Positions 10,155 to 18,469 of a stretch of 64,000 nt of DNA are shown one piece after another. The DNA is from Stigmatella erecta (lineage in GTDB: Bacteria > Myxococcota > Myxococcia > Myxococcales > Myxococcaceae). The stretch is from assembly GCF_900111745.1 (NCBI RefSeq), contig NZ_FOIJ01000016.1:153815-217814 (forward strand), given 5' to 3'. The notes below the pieces were generated by a model. That model had not been told where the DNA came from. It searched no databases and was given only the letters and a program-made list of their open reading frames with translations. Positions within the stretch are counted from its first letter, which is position 1. Each line of letters starts with the position of its first letter. The position numbers and the translations under genes are program-made.

Positions 10155-11582
10155 ATGCGAAGCCGCGGTGGGGATCCGGAGACGAAGACGCGCAGGCCCC
10201 GCAGGGTGCTGCCCTGGATGGGGCTGTGCCTGCTCGCTGGCTGTGGGTGGGCGGACTCGCCGCCGGGGCCGGACGCCTTCGCCGCCGCGCCCGGGGTGCA
10301 CGCGCCGAGGCGCCTGCCGCTGCGCTCCACCCGCCGCGCCTCGCCGATGCAGGCGCTGGGGCTGGGGGGCGTGGCCGCCATGGCCGCCTGTGGCTTCCAC
10401 GCGATGGCGCTCCGGGGCGCGCGCTGCGGCGGAGGGCGGGGGACGCGCCCGGAGGAGGCCTCCGCGCACCGCGCCACGCCCGCGCGCGCGGCGGATCCGC
10501 ACGGGGTGCGGGCGGTGGCGGGCGGCTACCAGTACTCGCTGGCGTTGCACACGGACGGCACCGTCTGGGCGTGCGGCTCCAACAGCGCGGGGCAGCTCGG
10601 CCACGGCACCACCTCGGCGCTCGCCGGGCCGGGGCGGATTCCGGGGCTCACCGGCGTGGTGGGCGTGGCGGCCGGGGGCTCGCACGCGCTGGCGGTGCGC
10701 GCCGACGGCACCGTGTGGGCCTGGGGCAACAACGGCTACGGGCAGCTTGGCGACGGGAGCACCACCCACCGCGCCACGCCGGCGCCGGTGCCCGGGCTGA
10801 GCGGCGTGGTGGCGGTGGCGGCCGGCCACCTGCACTCGCTGGCGCTGGGCGCGGACGGCACCGTGTGGGCCTGGGGCTTCAATGACTATGGGCAGCTCGG
10901 CGAGGGCTCCACGCTCCACCGCGCCACGCCGGTGCGGGTGCCCGGGCTGAGCGGCGTGGTGGCCGTGGCGGCCGGGGGCTTCCACTCGCTGGCGCTGGGC
11001 GCGGACGGCACCGTGTGGGCCTGGGGCAACAACGGCTTCGGCCAGCTCGGCGAGGGGCACTCCCCCCAGCGCGCGCGGCCCACGCCCGTGGAGGGGCTGG
11101 GCGCGGCGGTGGCGGTGGCCGGCGGCTTCTACCACTCGCTGGCGGTGCGCGCGGACGGCACCGTGTGGGCCTGGGGCAACAACTACAGCGGCCAGCTCGG
11201 CAACGGCTCCTTCGCCTCGTGCGCGCGGCCCACCCCCGTGGAGGGGCTGGGGCCGGTGGTGGGCGCGGCGGCCGGCGGCATGCACTCGCTGGCGGTGCTG
11301 GCCGATGGCACCGTGTGGACCTGGGGCCGCAACGAGGAGGGCCAGCTTGGCAACGGCCTCACCCAGGAGCGCTCGCGGCCGGTGCAGGTGCCCGGGCTCC
11401 AGGGCGAGGTGGCGGTGGCCGGCGGCTTCTACCACTCGCTGGCGGTGCACCGGGGCGGGGCGCTCCAGGCCTGGGGCCTCAATGACTGGGGCCAGCTGGG
11501 AGACTCGCCGGAGCCCGGGGCCCTCCGCCCCGCGGCCGGGTGGGCTCAGGGAAACACGCGCGCGGCCTTCACGTCGCAGTAG
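10155..11582 (+). CDS. RCC1-repeat (beta-propeller) lipoprotein
   Basis: The N-terminus is basic, then LPWMGLCLLAGC gives a lipobox with Cys near residue 30, so the protein is probably lipid-anchored in the cell envelope. The rest contains about seven RCC1 repeats of ~50 residues, each with the pattern GVVAVAAGxxHSLAL, ADGTVWAWGNNxxGQLGxG. They should fold as one seven-bladed propeller used for protein binding. The repeats are also close at DNA level (10,640-11,480), so copy number could change by recombination. The last 37 bp overlap the convergent neighbouring gene. RCC1-type lipoproteins are common in myxobacteria; ligand unknown. Confidence 0.88.
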   Translation: MRSRGGDPETKTRRPRRVLPWMGLCLLAGCGWADSPPGPDAFAAAPGVHAPRRLPLRSTRRASPMQALGLGGVAAMAACGFHAMALRGARCGGGRGTRPEEASAHRATPARAADPHGVRAVAGGYQYSLALHTDGTVWACGSNSAGQLGHGTTSALAGPGRIPGLTGVVGVAAGGSHALAVRADGTVWAWGNNGYGQLGDGSTTHRATPAPVPGLSGVVAVAAGHLHSLALGADGTVWAWGFNDYGQLGEGSTLHRATPVRVPGLSGVVAVAAGGFHSLALGADGTVWAWGNNGFGQLGEGHSPQRARPTPVEGLGAAVAVAGGFYHSLAVRADGTVWAWGNNYSGQLGNGSFASCARPTPVEGLGPVVGAAAGGMHSLAVLADGTVWTWGRNEEGQLGNGLTQERSRPVQVPGLQGEVAVAGGFYHSLAVHRGGALQAWGLNDWGQLGDSPEPGALRPAAGWAQGNTRAAFTSQ

Positions 11583-12742
11583 GCCTCGTGCACGAAGTGC
11601 CCCCAGGCGGCGGCCCGGGCGGGCTCGCGCGCGCGGCCCGTGTACCGGGCGGCGAGCGCATGCAGGGGGTTCTCCGGGGGCGGGCCGTCCTGGGCCTCGT
11701 CCCCGGGCTCCGGCGGCGGCGGGGGAGGGTGCGCCAGCGCGACGACGCGCAGGTACTTCGCGGAGGCCATGATGTTGAGGGCGTCATCGGCCAGCAGCCG
11801 CGCCAGGTGCGGCGGGGAGGCGTGGCGCAGCACCTCGGGGGCGAGCACCTCCGAGAGCAGCGCGTGGTGGGTGACGGCCGGGAGGGCCACCTGCCCGAGG
11901 CCGAGGAAGGAGGCGCCTTCGCCCTCGGCGGCCAGGGCATAGTGCCTGGCCTCCTCCTGCGCGGACTGATCCCGCTGCTCGGCCAGGAGGAGCGCGGCGA
12001 GCAGCGCGGGCTCCTGGCCATACTGGCGCGCGGCCACGGCGATGAGCTCCGCGCGGGAGGGGGGCAGGGGGCCCCAGACGGTGGGCATGAGCGTGGTGAG
12101 GGGCCGCCGGAGCACGAGCTTCGCCTGGAGCAGCCGGTCCTTCGCGCCGAGCTTGGCGAGATAGGTGGACCAGTCCCCGGTGGGGGCGGCGGAGAGCGGG
12201 GCGGGCGGGGGCACCTGCCGCCAGCGGGACCACTTGTCGCTCCGGGGCACGGTGCGCGCGTCGGGGCGGATGCCGGTGGCGCCCTGGCCGGTGAAGGGCT
12301 CGCGGCCATCCCGCGGAATCACGCGCTGGTAGGGCGTGTCATCGAACCGCTGGCCGTGGGCGGGCACCCCCAGCCGCAGCAGGTTGAAGCGCACCTGCCA
12401 CAGCTCCTCGGCCACGGTGGGGCCCGCCCCCTCCTTAATAAGGAGATCGATCCGAGCGAGGGCGGCCTGGACGGCGCGGGCCTGGGCGGCATCCGCGTGC
12501 GCGGCGAGCACCTCCAATAAGGTGCGGCGCGGCTCGGGGGCCTCCACCCGGCGCACGAGCGCCTCCAGGGTGCCGTGCCGGGACAGCTCGCCCAGGGTGG
12601 CGGAGAGGTGCGAATCCCGGCGCAGCAGCTGCACCACCTCGCGCTGCTCCAGCGCGGGCACGAGCGCCTCGGGCCGGTGACACGACAGCTTGGCCTCCAC
12701 CTGCTGCGCGACGCTGGGCATGGCGAGGCCGCCTTTTACCAT
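11546..12742 (-). CDS. Uncharacterised protein with a possible lysozyme/transglycosylase-like C-terminal domain
   Basis: About 398 aa, no clear signal peptide. The N-terminal third is helical (LLRRDSHLSATLGELSRHG style repeats). The C-terminal half contains AARQYGQEPALLAALLLAEQRDQS, read as two short motifs, and later FLGLGQVALPAV and NIMASAKYLR. That order - helix, Glu, then a GLGQV-like segment and a final helix - resembles lytic transglycosylase/goose-lysozyme folds, with the Glu of LLLAEQ in the catalytic place. This is a tentative inference. Starts at 12742 and 12721 are both possible (an upstream ATG at 12835 gives unconvincing sequence). Its 3' end overlaps the RCC1 gene by 37 bp, and its 5' side faces DnaA-box-like sites and rsmG. 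Confidence 0.6.
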   Translation of the reverse strand: MVKGGLAMPSVAQQVEAKLSCHRPEALVPALEQREVVQLLRRDSHLSATLGELSRHGTLEALVRRVEAPEPRRTLLEVLAAHADAAQARAVQAALARIDLLIKEGAGPTVAEELWQVRFNLLRLGVPAHGQRFDDTPYQRVIPRDGREPFTGQGATGIRPDARTVPRSDKWSRWRQVPPPAPLSAAPTGDWSTYLAKLGAKDRLLQAKLVLRRPLTTLMPTVWGPLPPSRAELIAVAARQYGQEPALLAALLLAEQRDQSAQEEARHYALAAEGEGASFLGLGQVALPAVTHHALLSEVLAPEVLRHASPPHLARLLADDALNIMASAKYLRVVALAHPPPPPPEPGDEAQDGPPPENPLHALAARYTGRAREPARAAAWGHFVHEAYCDVKAARVFP

Positions 12743-12805
12743 GTCCTCGGGAGCTGAGCGGAGCGGCCCCCGGGCGCGCAGGGGGCGGTGGATCTCCCGA
12801 GGGGG

Positions 12806-12898
12806 TGTGGACAACGTGTGGACAACTCGGAGCAACCTGTAGCATGCAGCAATTCCGGGCGGTTGCAGGGCCCGTGGCGGAGGAGCGGCTGTGGATAA
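12806..12898. promoter_or_regulatory. Three DnaA-box-like 9-mers in front of rsmG
   Basis: TGTGGACAA occurs at 12806-12814 and again at 12817-12825, 11 bp (about one helix turn) apart in the same orientation. TGTGGATAA, a perfect match to the classical DnaA box in reverse, lies at 12890-12898 and overlaps the rsmG start codon. The first two differ from consensus by one base. Three boxes in 93 bp next to rsmG and parABS may bind DnaA as a regulatory or titration site, or be part of an origin-type region. Confidence 0.4.
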
Positions 12899-13544
12899 CG
12901 CGCGGTTCGTGGATCAGCTTCAGCGGGGCTGCGAGGCCCTGGGGGTGAGCGTGGGCGAGGACGTGGCGCCGCGGCTCCAGCGGCTCATGGCCGAGCTGCT
13001 CAAGTGGAACGCCAAGGTGAACCTGACCGCCATCACCGCGCCGGAGGAGGTGCTGGAGAAGCACTTCCTGGACTCGCTGGCGGTGCTGCCCGAGGTGGAG
13101 GGCGCCGCCTCCTTGTTGGACCTGGGCGCGGGGGCGGGCTTTCCGGGCCTGCCGCTGAAGCTGGCGCGGCCCGGGCTGGCGGTGACGCTGGTGGACGCGG
13201 TGGGCAAGAAGGTGGGCTTCCTCAAGGCGGCCATCGCGGTGCTGGGGCTGAAGGAGGCGCGGGGGCTGCACCTGCGCGCGGAAGGGGACCCGGAGCGCGA
13301 GGGGATTCCGCGCGCGGAGCTGCTCATCGCCCGGGCCTTCATGGACCTGCCGGACTGGCTCGCACTGGCCCCCGCGTACGTGCAGCCCGGAGGGCGCGTG
13401 GTGGCGATGCTCGGCAAGGCCCAGCCCGAGTCCGAGCTGGCGGCGCGCGCGGCCGAGCGGGGGCTGCGCGTGGTGTCCTCGCGCCCGTACCGGCTGCCGT
13501 TCTCCGGCGCCGAGCGCCAGGTGGCCGTGTTCTCCCAGGCCTGA
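12891..13544 (+). CDS. rsmG: 16S rRNA (guanine-N7) methyltransferase RsmG (GidB)
   Basis: SAM-dependent methyltransferase for 16S rRNA (G527 in E. coli numbering). The SAM motif I LLDLGAGAGFPGLPLK lies at ~76-91. The usual N-terminal helical part (LLKWNAKVNLTAIT, HFLDSL) and the VDAVGKKVGFLK motif II follow. It is 217 aa, normal for the family. It starts at GTG 12891 behind a clear GGAGG (about 12879-12883). In most bacteria rsmG sits directly before parA; here an opposing kinase gene and the parS array lie between. Loss of rsmG function gives low-level streptomycin resistance in other species. Confidence 0.97.
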   Translation: MDNARFVDQLQRGCEALGVSVGEDVAPRLQRLMAELLKWNAKVNLTAITAPEEVLEKHFLDSLAVLPEVEGAASLLDLGAGAGFPGLPLKLARPGLAVTLVDAVGKKVGFLKAAIAVLGLKEARGLHLRAEGDPEREGIPRAELLIARAFMDLPDWLALAPAYVQPGGRVVAMLGKAQPESELAARAAERGLRVVSSRPYRLPFSGAERQVAVFSQA

Positions 13545-13580
13545 GCCAGCGGCCCGGAAGGGGCGGGCGCCCGCGGCGCC

Positions 13581-15194
13581 TCAGGGGCGCGGGTCCTCGC
13601 CGAGCAGGGCGCATCCGCTGCCGTAGAGCTCCAGCGACCGGACGCTGAGCACGTCCGAGCCCGACAGGAGCACCTTGAAGCGCACGGCCTTGAGCGGCCG
13701 GCGGGCGAACGGAAGGAGGTGCGGGACGCCGTTCTCGGCGGAGGTGTTCGTCAGGGCGAACATCGGCTCCCAGGCCTTCCCGTCGAGGCTGGCCTCCAGG
13801 ATGCCCTCGGCGCTGGTGCGGCCGGGCCCCGTCACCGCCCAGGTGAGCACCAGGCCCTCGAGCTCCAGCTCCTTCGGGAGGTCCACCCGGAGCCACGTGG
13901 GCTGCGTGGTGCTGCGCCAGGCGGTGTCCGGGTCGTGGTCCAGGACGGCCTGGGGCTCCTGGCCGGGCACGTGGAGGGAGGAGGTGGCCGTGCCGTGCTG
14001 GGCCCACTCACACCGCTTGGGGGTGTGGTGGGGATCCAGGAACTCCCCCTCCCGGAGCGAGCCCCTCGCCGAGCCTGGAAGCCGGCCGTCGGCATCCGCG
14101 AAGCCCATCGACCGGGTGGGGACGGTGGGCTTCGTCCGTGCGGGGGCCGGGGCGGGGGAGCCGGGCCGCACGTCAGGCCGCGGCGCCTCGGTCATGGGGC
14201 CCGGATCCGCCAGCGCGGAGACGTCCGCGCCGGGCCGGAAGCCCGAGAGCTCCTTCAGAACGAGCCCCCCGCCCAGGGCGGTGAGGCACACGCCGGTGCC
14301 GAGCAGGGCGGCCTTCAGGAGCGGGGTCCGCCGCCGGGGGGGCGCGGCGGAGGGCTCCAGGGCCCGCATCGCCTCGTAGGCGGACGGGAACCGCGCGCGC
14401 CGCTCCGGGGCAGAGAGCCGCTCCAGGAACCGGGTGAACCCCGGGGACAGCGCGGGGGGAGGGGAGGACGCGCCGGGCCCCGGGCCCCGGAGCCCCTGCT
14501 TCAGGAGCACCCCCAGCGCGAACAGGTCCGTGGTGGCATCTCCCCCGCCCGAGGCCTGCTCCGGCGGACGATAAGGAGAGGCGGCGGAGCCCGGCCGCAG
14601 CAGGGGGCTGGAGCCCATGCCGAAGTCCAACAGGAACAGGGCGCCATCGGCGCGGCGGATGAGGTTGCTGGGCTTCAGGTCCCCATGGACGAGGGGGGGG
14701 GAGCGCTCCTGGAGGTAGCGCAGCAGCCCCAGCACCTGGAGCGCGAGCCCCTGGGCCTCCGCCTCGGTGAGCCGCTCGAGGGCGAACTCCGCCTCCAGGG
14801 GGGTGCCCTCGATGTACTCCTGAACCCGGTAGGCCCGGGTGTCCGCGCCGCTGCCGCTCAGGAGCACCTCGAGATAGCGGGGGATGCAGGGGTGGACGAG
14901 GGCCTGGAGCCGCTGAAGCTCGAGCTGCAGGCCGCGCAGGTCCGCGGGGGTGGGCTCGGCGGAGAAGCACCGCTCCCGGAGGACCATCCGCCCCTCGGGC
15001 CCCTGGGCCAGGTACGTGCGCCCCATGCCGCCGTGGCTCAGGACGCGGAGGATGCGGTAGGGCCCCACCTGGACCACGGCGCCACACTGGGCACAGAAGG
15101 GTGACTCCACGGGCTGGGTACAGGCCGGGCAGGACAGCTCCCCGCCTCCCCGCCCCCGCGCCCCTTCGCCCGGCCCCCCTCGCGTCCGCTCCAT
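13581..15194 (-). CDS. Zinc-ribbon / atypical Ser/Thr kinase / discoidin-type membrane protein
   Basis: 537 aa from the ATG at 15194. A short zinc ribbon comes first (CPAC...CAQC, ~20-40). The kinase domain (~45-285) has a glycine loop LSHGGMG but reads MVLRE where the VAIK lysine is expected, HGDLKPSN instead of HRD, and DFGMG. The missing lysine and HRD arginine suggest a weak or dead kinase. One membrane segment (~290-312) follows, then a proline-rich linker. A C-terminal discoidin/F5-8C-like domain (~390-530) includes AVLDHDPDTAWRS and LRVDLPKE. It could read an extracytoplasmic sugar or protein ligand. Its promoter region contains the parS array, so ParB spreading could affect it. It converges on rsmG. 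Confidence 0.85.
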   Translation of the reverse strand: MERTRGGPGEGARGRGGGELSCPACTQPVESPFCAQCGAVVQVGPYRILRVLSHGGMGRTYLAQGPEGRMVLRERCFSAEPTPADLRGLQLELQRLQALVHPCIPRYLEVLLSGSGADTRAYRVQEYIEGTPLEAEFALERLTEAEAQGLALQVLGLLRYLQERSPPLVHGDLKPSNLIRRADGALFLLDFGMGSSPLLRPGSAASPYRPPEQASGGGDATTDLFALGVLLKQGLRGPGPGASSPPPALSPGFTRFLERLSAPERRARFPSAYEAMRALEPSAAPPRRRTPLLKAALLGTGVCLTALGGGLVLKELSGFRPGADVSALADPGPMTEAPRPDVRPGSPAPAPARTKPTVPTRSMGFADADGRLPGSARGSLREGEFLDPHHTPKRCEWAQHGTATSSLHVPGQEPQAVLDHDPDTAWRSTTQPTWLRVDLPKELELEGLVLTWAVTGPGRTSAEGILEASLDGKAWEPMFALTNTSAENGVPHLLPFARRPLKAVRFKVLLSGSDVLSVRSLELYGSGCALLGEDPRP

Positions 15195-15251
15195 GGCGGG
15201 GGATTCTCCCCGAACCGGCCGCTCCCTGCCAGCACGGGCCGCACCCCTGGA

Positions 15252-15464
15252 TGTTCCACGTGGAACACCCGGGACCGCTCGGCCCCCCTCGGGCCGGGCG
15301 ATGTTCCACGTGGAACACCGGCGCTTCCCCAGGCAGCCGGGCGCCTGCTCCCTTCCGAGCGATGTTCCACGTGGAACACCGATCCCTCCCGCGCCTGCAT
15401 GTTCCACGTGGAACACCCGCCTCCCCCCGCGCGGGCCCCCGCCCGGGACGTTCCACGTGGAACA
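15252..15464. repeat. parS array: five ParB-binding palindromes
   Basis: The 16-bp palindrome TGTTCCACGTGGAACA occurs exactly at 15252-15267, 15302-15317, 15363-15378 and 15400-15415. A fifth copy at 15449-15464 has one mismatch (first base C). Centre spacings are 50, 61, 37 and 49 bp. This is the parS consensus known from Myxococcus, where ParB nucleates on an array next to parAB and acts with the bactofilin-associated ParABS machinery in chromosome segregation. The array lies between the divergent atypical kinase gene (start 15194) and parA (start 15650). Confidence 0.95.
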
Positions 15465-15649
15465 TTCCCCCCGTCCCCCGGCGCGAGGGGACGCACGCCG
15501 GGCGGGCGGGCCGTGGACTGGATCCGCCGGCGATTTGGTGGATCAATAGGGCCCGTGCATGCTTCCCCCCGCCGGGGTGTTGCCCCCTGGGGTGGTGGGA
15601 AGGTGCTGTGGGCAACGTTGGTTTCCGGAAGCCTCCGGGACTGAAGAGG

Positions 15650-16450
15650 ATGGGACACGTGGGTCGAATCATCTGCATCTCGAACCAGAAGGGCGGCGTG
15701 GGCAAGACGACCACCGCCATCAACCTCGCGGCGAGCCTGGCCTCGGCCGAGCGCCGCACCCTGCTGGTGGACATGGACCCCCAGGGCAACGCGGGCAGCG
15801 GGCTGGGGCTGAAGCGCGAGGCGCTCCAGGGCACCGTCTATGACGCCCTGCTGGGCGGCCGCCCCATGCGGGAGCTGCTCCACCCCACCGAGCTGCGCTT
15901 CCTCCAGGTGGTGCCCGCCACGCCGGACCTCACCGGCGCCGAGGTGGAGCTGGTCAACCTGGAGCGCCGCGAGTTCCGCCTGCGCGAGGCGCTGCGTCCG
16001 CTCGCCGCCGACTACGACTACATCCTCATCGACTGCCCGCCGTCCCTGGGCCTGCTCACGCTGAACGCGCTGGTGGCCGCCGACTCGGTGCTCATCCCGC
16101 TGCAGTGCGAGTACTACGCGCTGGAGGGGCTCTCGCAGCTCACGCACACGGTGGACCTGGTGCAGCAGGGGCTCAACCCGGGGCTGAAGATGGAGGGCAT
16201 CCTGCTCACCATGTTCGACTCGCGCGCGAACATCGCCAACCAGGTGGTGGAGGAGGCCCGGGGCTACTTCAAGGACCAGGTGTTCACCGCGGTGGTGCCG
16301 CGCAACGTGCGGCTCGCGGAGTGCCCGTCCTTCGGCAAGCCCATCATCCTCTATGACATCAAGTCCAAGGGCTGCGAGAGCTACCTGGCCCTGGGCCGGG
16401 AAATCATGAACCGCGAGGGCCACAAGCCCTCCAAGCGCCACGTGGCCTGA
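15650..16450 (+). CDS. parA: Chromosome-partitioning ATPase ParA (Soj)
   Basis: A deviant Walker-type ATPase that moves ParB-parS complexes over the nucleoid. Motifs are QKGGVGKTTT (residues ~12-21) with the signature lysine, LLVDMDPQGNAG (Walker A'), and YDYILIDCPPSLGLLTLNAL (Walker B region, shortened here). 266 aa matches chromosomal ParA/Soj proteins, which lack the N-terminal HTH of plasmid types. The ATG at 15650 has GAAGAGG just upstream; longer upstream reading frames run through the parS array and are not believable. parB follows after 14 bp, so they form one operon. Confidence 0.97.
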   Translation: MGHVGRIICISNQKGGVGKTTTAINLAASLASAERRTLLVDMDPQGNAGSGLGLKREALQGTVYDALLGGRPMRELLHPTELRFLQVVPATPDLTGAEVELVNLERREFRLREALRPLAADYDYILIDCPPSLGLLTLNALVAADSVLIPLQCEYYALEGLSQLTHTVDLVQQGLNPGLKMEGILLTMFDSRANIANQVVEEARGYFKDQVFTAVVPRNVRLAECPSFGKPIILYDIKSKGCESYLALGREIMNREGHKPSKRHVA

Positions 16451-16464
16451 AAGGGAGACACGAC

Positions 16465-17352
16465 GTGCTGAACGCAGGCGACAAACACAAGCGGGCGCTG
16501 GGCCGGGGGCTCTCGGCGCTGATTCCGCAGGCGGCCCCGGCGCCCGCCGCGGCCCCGGCCGAAGCGCCCAAGCCCGGGGTGCTGAAGCTGCCCATCGAGG
16601 CCATCCAGCGGGACACGGCGCAGCCGCGCCGCTACTTCGACGAGACGAAGCTCGCCGAGCTCACCGAGTCCATCAAGGCACAGGGGCTCTTGCAGCCGGT
16701 GCTCGTGCGCAAGGACGGGCAGGGCTACAAGCTCATCGCGGGCGAGCGGCGCTGGCGCGCGGCGCAGGCGGCGGGGCTGCACGAGGTGCCCGCCATCGTG
16801 CGCGACGTCACCGAGGGGCAGGCCTTCGAGCTGGCGCTGGTGGAGAACCTCCAGCGCTCGGACCTGAACCCCATGGAAGAGGCGGAGGGCTACCAGCGCC
16901 TGGTGGAGGAGTTCAAGCTGACGCAGGAGCAGGTCAGCCAGCGCGTGGGCAAGGAGCGCTCCACGGTGGCCAATGCCCTGCGCCTCCTGGGCCTGCCGGA
17001 CGATGTGAAGGCGCTCGTGGCCGAGGGCGCGCTGAGCATGGGCCACGCGCGCGCGCTGCTCGGGGTGCCCCGGCTGCCGGAGCTCCAGGCGCTGGCCAGC
17101 CGCGTGGTGGAGCAGAAGCTCTCGGTGCGCGACACCGAGAAGCTCGTGCAGCAGAAGCGGCCCACGAAGAAGGAGCCCGCGAAGGCCTCCAAGCAGAGCC
17201 CTCAGGTGAAGGCGCTGGTGGAGGAGCTGCAGCGGCTGCTGGGCACCAAGGTCCGCCTGTCCGAAAAAGGCCAAGGAAAAGGGACCCTGGAGGTGGACTT
17301 CTTCTCGTACGATGACCTCGACCGGCTGTTGAAGCTTCTCAGGAAGGAGTAG
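16465..17352 (+). CDS. parB: Chromosome-partitioning protein ParB (Spo0J)
   Basis: CTP-dependent DNA clamp that loads at parS. After a basic N-terminal ParA-interacting segment ([12 protein letters not shown]) and a Pro/Ala-rich linker, the ParB/Srx domain spans ~40-130. It has the CTP-binding motif GERRWRAA near 95. A KorB-type HTH ([21 protein letters not shown], in two halves ~152-172) follows, then a linker rich in Lys and a C-terminal dimerisation region ([18 protein letters not shown] in part). GTG start at 16465 behind AAGGGAGA. 295 aa is normal. The 14-bp gap to parA and 3-bp gap to the bactofilin gene indicate one operon. Confidence 0.97.
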   Translation: MLNAGDKHKRALGRGLSALIPQAAPAPAAAPAEAPKPGVLKLPIEAIQRDTAQPRRYFDETKLAELTESIKAQGLLQPVLVRKDGQGYKLIAGERRWRAAQAAGLHEVPAIVRDVTEGQAFELALVENLQRSDLNPMEEAEGYQRLVEEFKLTQEQVSQRVGKERSTVANALRLLGLPDDVKALVAEGALSMGHARALLGVPRLPELQALASRVVEQKLSVRDTEKLVQQKRPTKKEPAKASKQSPQVKALVEELQRLLGTKVRLSEKGQGKGTLEVDFFSYDDLDRLLKLLRKE

Positions 17353-17355
17353 GGC

Positions 17356-17817
17356 GTGGCGCTCCTTGGCGGGAAAAAAGAAGAGACACTCAGCACCACC
17401 ATCAGCAAGCCATTGTTCAAGCGGGAGGAGGATTCCGTGTCGATGCGTCCAGGGGACATTCACACGCTGCTCGGGAAGGGGAGTGAGTTCGAAGGCAAGC
17501 TCACCTTCGAGGGGCAGGTGCGGATCGACGGTAAGTTCAACGGGCAGATTTTCACCAAGGACTCCCTCGTCATCGGGGATGGGGCGCGCGTCCAGGCGGA
17601 GATCCACGCCGGTACCGTCATCATCCACGGGACGGTGGAGGGCAACGTGAAGGCCACGCAGCTCATCGAGCTCAAGCAACCGGGGCGCGTGAAGGGCAAC
17701 CTGGAGACGCCCACGCTCTCCATGGACCGGGGCGTCATCTTCGAGGGCACGCTGAAGATGGAGAACCTGTCCAACGCCTCGAAGGCGCTACCCCCGCCGG
17801 GCGGCGACAAGAAGTAA
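17356..17817 (+). CDS. bacM: Bactofilin (BacM-type cytoskeletal protein)
   Basis: 153 aa. The core (~35-140) has the repeating hydrophobic pattern of a right-handed beta-helix (GKLTFEGQVRIDGKFNGQI, SLVIGDGARVQAEIHAG, VIIHGTVEGNV), which polymerises into filaments without nucleotide. In Myxococcus xanthus the bactofilin next to parAB is BacM, needed for cell shape, and occurs in full-length and N-terminally shortened forms. The start is GTG 17356, three bases after parB. Inside the gene a strong Shine-Dalgarno precedes a GTG at codon 28 (see the separate entry), which could make the short form directly. The stop TAA overlaps the ATG of the next gene. Confidence 0.93.
   Translation: MALLGGKKEETLSTTISKPLFKREEDSVSMRPGDIHTLLGKGSEFEGKLTFEGQVRIDGKFNGQIFTKDSLVIGDGARVQAEIHAGTVIIHGTVEGNVKATQLIELKQPGRVKGNLETPTLSMDRGVIFEGTLKMENLSNASKALPPPGGDKK
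17423..17445 (+). promoter_or_regulatory. Internal ribosome-binding site within bacM
   Basis: GGGAGGAGGA at 17423-17432 is followed after a 5-nt gap by GTG (17437-17439, codon 28) and after 11 nt by ATG (17443-17445, codon 30). It is the strongest Shine-Dalgarno-like stretch in the gene, better than the one at the annotated start. Initiation here would give a protein lacking exactly the first 27 residues and keeping the whole beta-helix core. Confidence 0.45.
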
Positions 17818-18380
17818 TGCGCGTCCGGGGCCACAGCGTGGGGTGGGCCGCCGCGCTGCTGCTGGCGCTGCCGGGGGCCGGCTGCCGCTGTGGCCCGCCG
17901 GAGTCCGCGCCTGTCCGCCCTCCTCCCACTGGGGAAGCGGGAGGGGAGCGGCCGGCCGCGGGGAAGGTGGGGGTGAAGGTGCCCCTGCCGCCCGGCTGGT
18001 CGGCCGTCGTGGCCGAGGATGACAGCCTCCAGGTGGGGCCCCGGGGCACCCCCGTGCTGCGGGTGGACCTCCGGCGGGGCGAGGGCGCGGCGCGCCCCTC
18101 GTCGGAGGCGCTCGCGGAGTCCGCGCGGGAGCAGTTCTCCCAGTTCGAAATCTCGCTGGACCAGGAGGAGGACGAGGAGAACCTCGCGCTCCTGCGGCTG
18201 ACCATCGCCCCGAAGCTGCCGGATGGGGGCGTGGGGATGCACGCCCCGGTGATGCTGGGCGCCAAGCGCGTGGGGGAGGACCTGGTGCTGTGCGCCTCGC
18301 TGCCCGGCGCGAGCATGGAAGACGTGCGCCTGGCCAATGAGGCTTGCCGGGAAATCCAGGTTCAGAGCGCGCCGCGCTGA
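17817..18380 (+). CDS. Small lipoprotein of unknown function
   Basis: 187 aa. The ATG at 17817 overlaps the bactofilin stop codon (TAATG), which suggests translational coupling in the parAB-bacM operon. The N-terminus has one or two Arg, then AALLLALPGAGC, a lipobox with Cys at ~23. A short Pro-rich linker follows, and then a compact domain with a conserved-looking core (VPLPPGWSAVV, PVLRVDLRRGEG, APVMLGAKRVGEDLVLCASLPG). The layout suggests a lipid-anchored single-domain envelope protein. I do not recognise the domain. Confidence 0.75.
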   Translation: MRVRGHSVGWAAALLLALPGAGCRCGPPESAPVRPPPTGEAGGERPAAGKVGVKVPLPPGWSAVVAEDDSLQVGPRGTPVLRVDLRRGEGAARPSSEALAESAREQFSQFEISLDQEEDEENLALLRLTIAPKLPDGGVGMHAPVMLGAKRVGEDLVLCASLPGASMEDVRLANEACREIQVQSAPR

Positions 18381-18469
18381 GGGCGGCTGGAGGGCAGGCG
18401 GCCCCAGGGCCTCGCCCGAACGCTCCGTGGCGGGGCTGGAGAGTCCCGGTTACGCTGAAAGTACGTGAG

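Noticed and set aside
10640..11480. Tandem DNA repeats considered as a CRISPR or satellite array
   Set aside because: They encode the RCC1 repeats in frame; spacing (~150 bp) and translation explain them.
15101..15649. Longer ParA start upstream of 15650
   Set aside because: The extra 183 codons run through the parS palindromes and have no ParA-like sequence.
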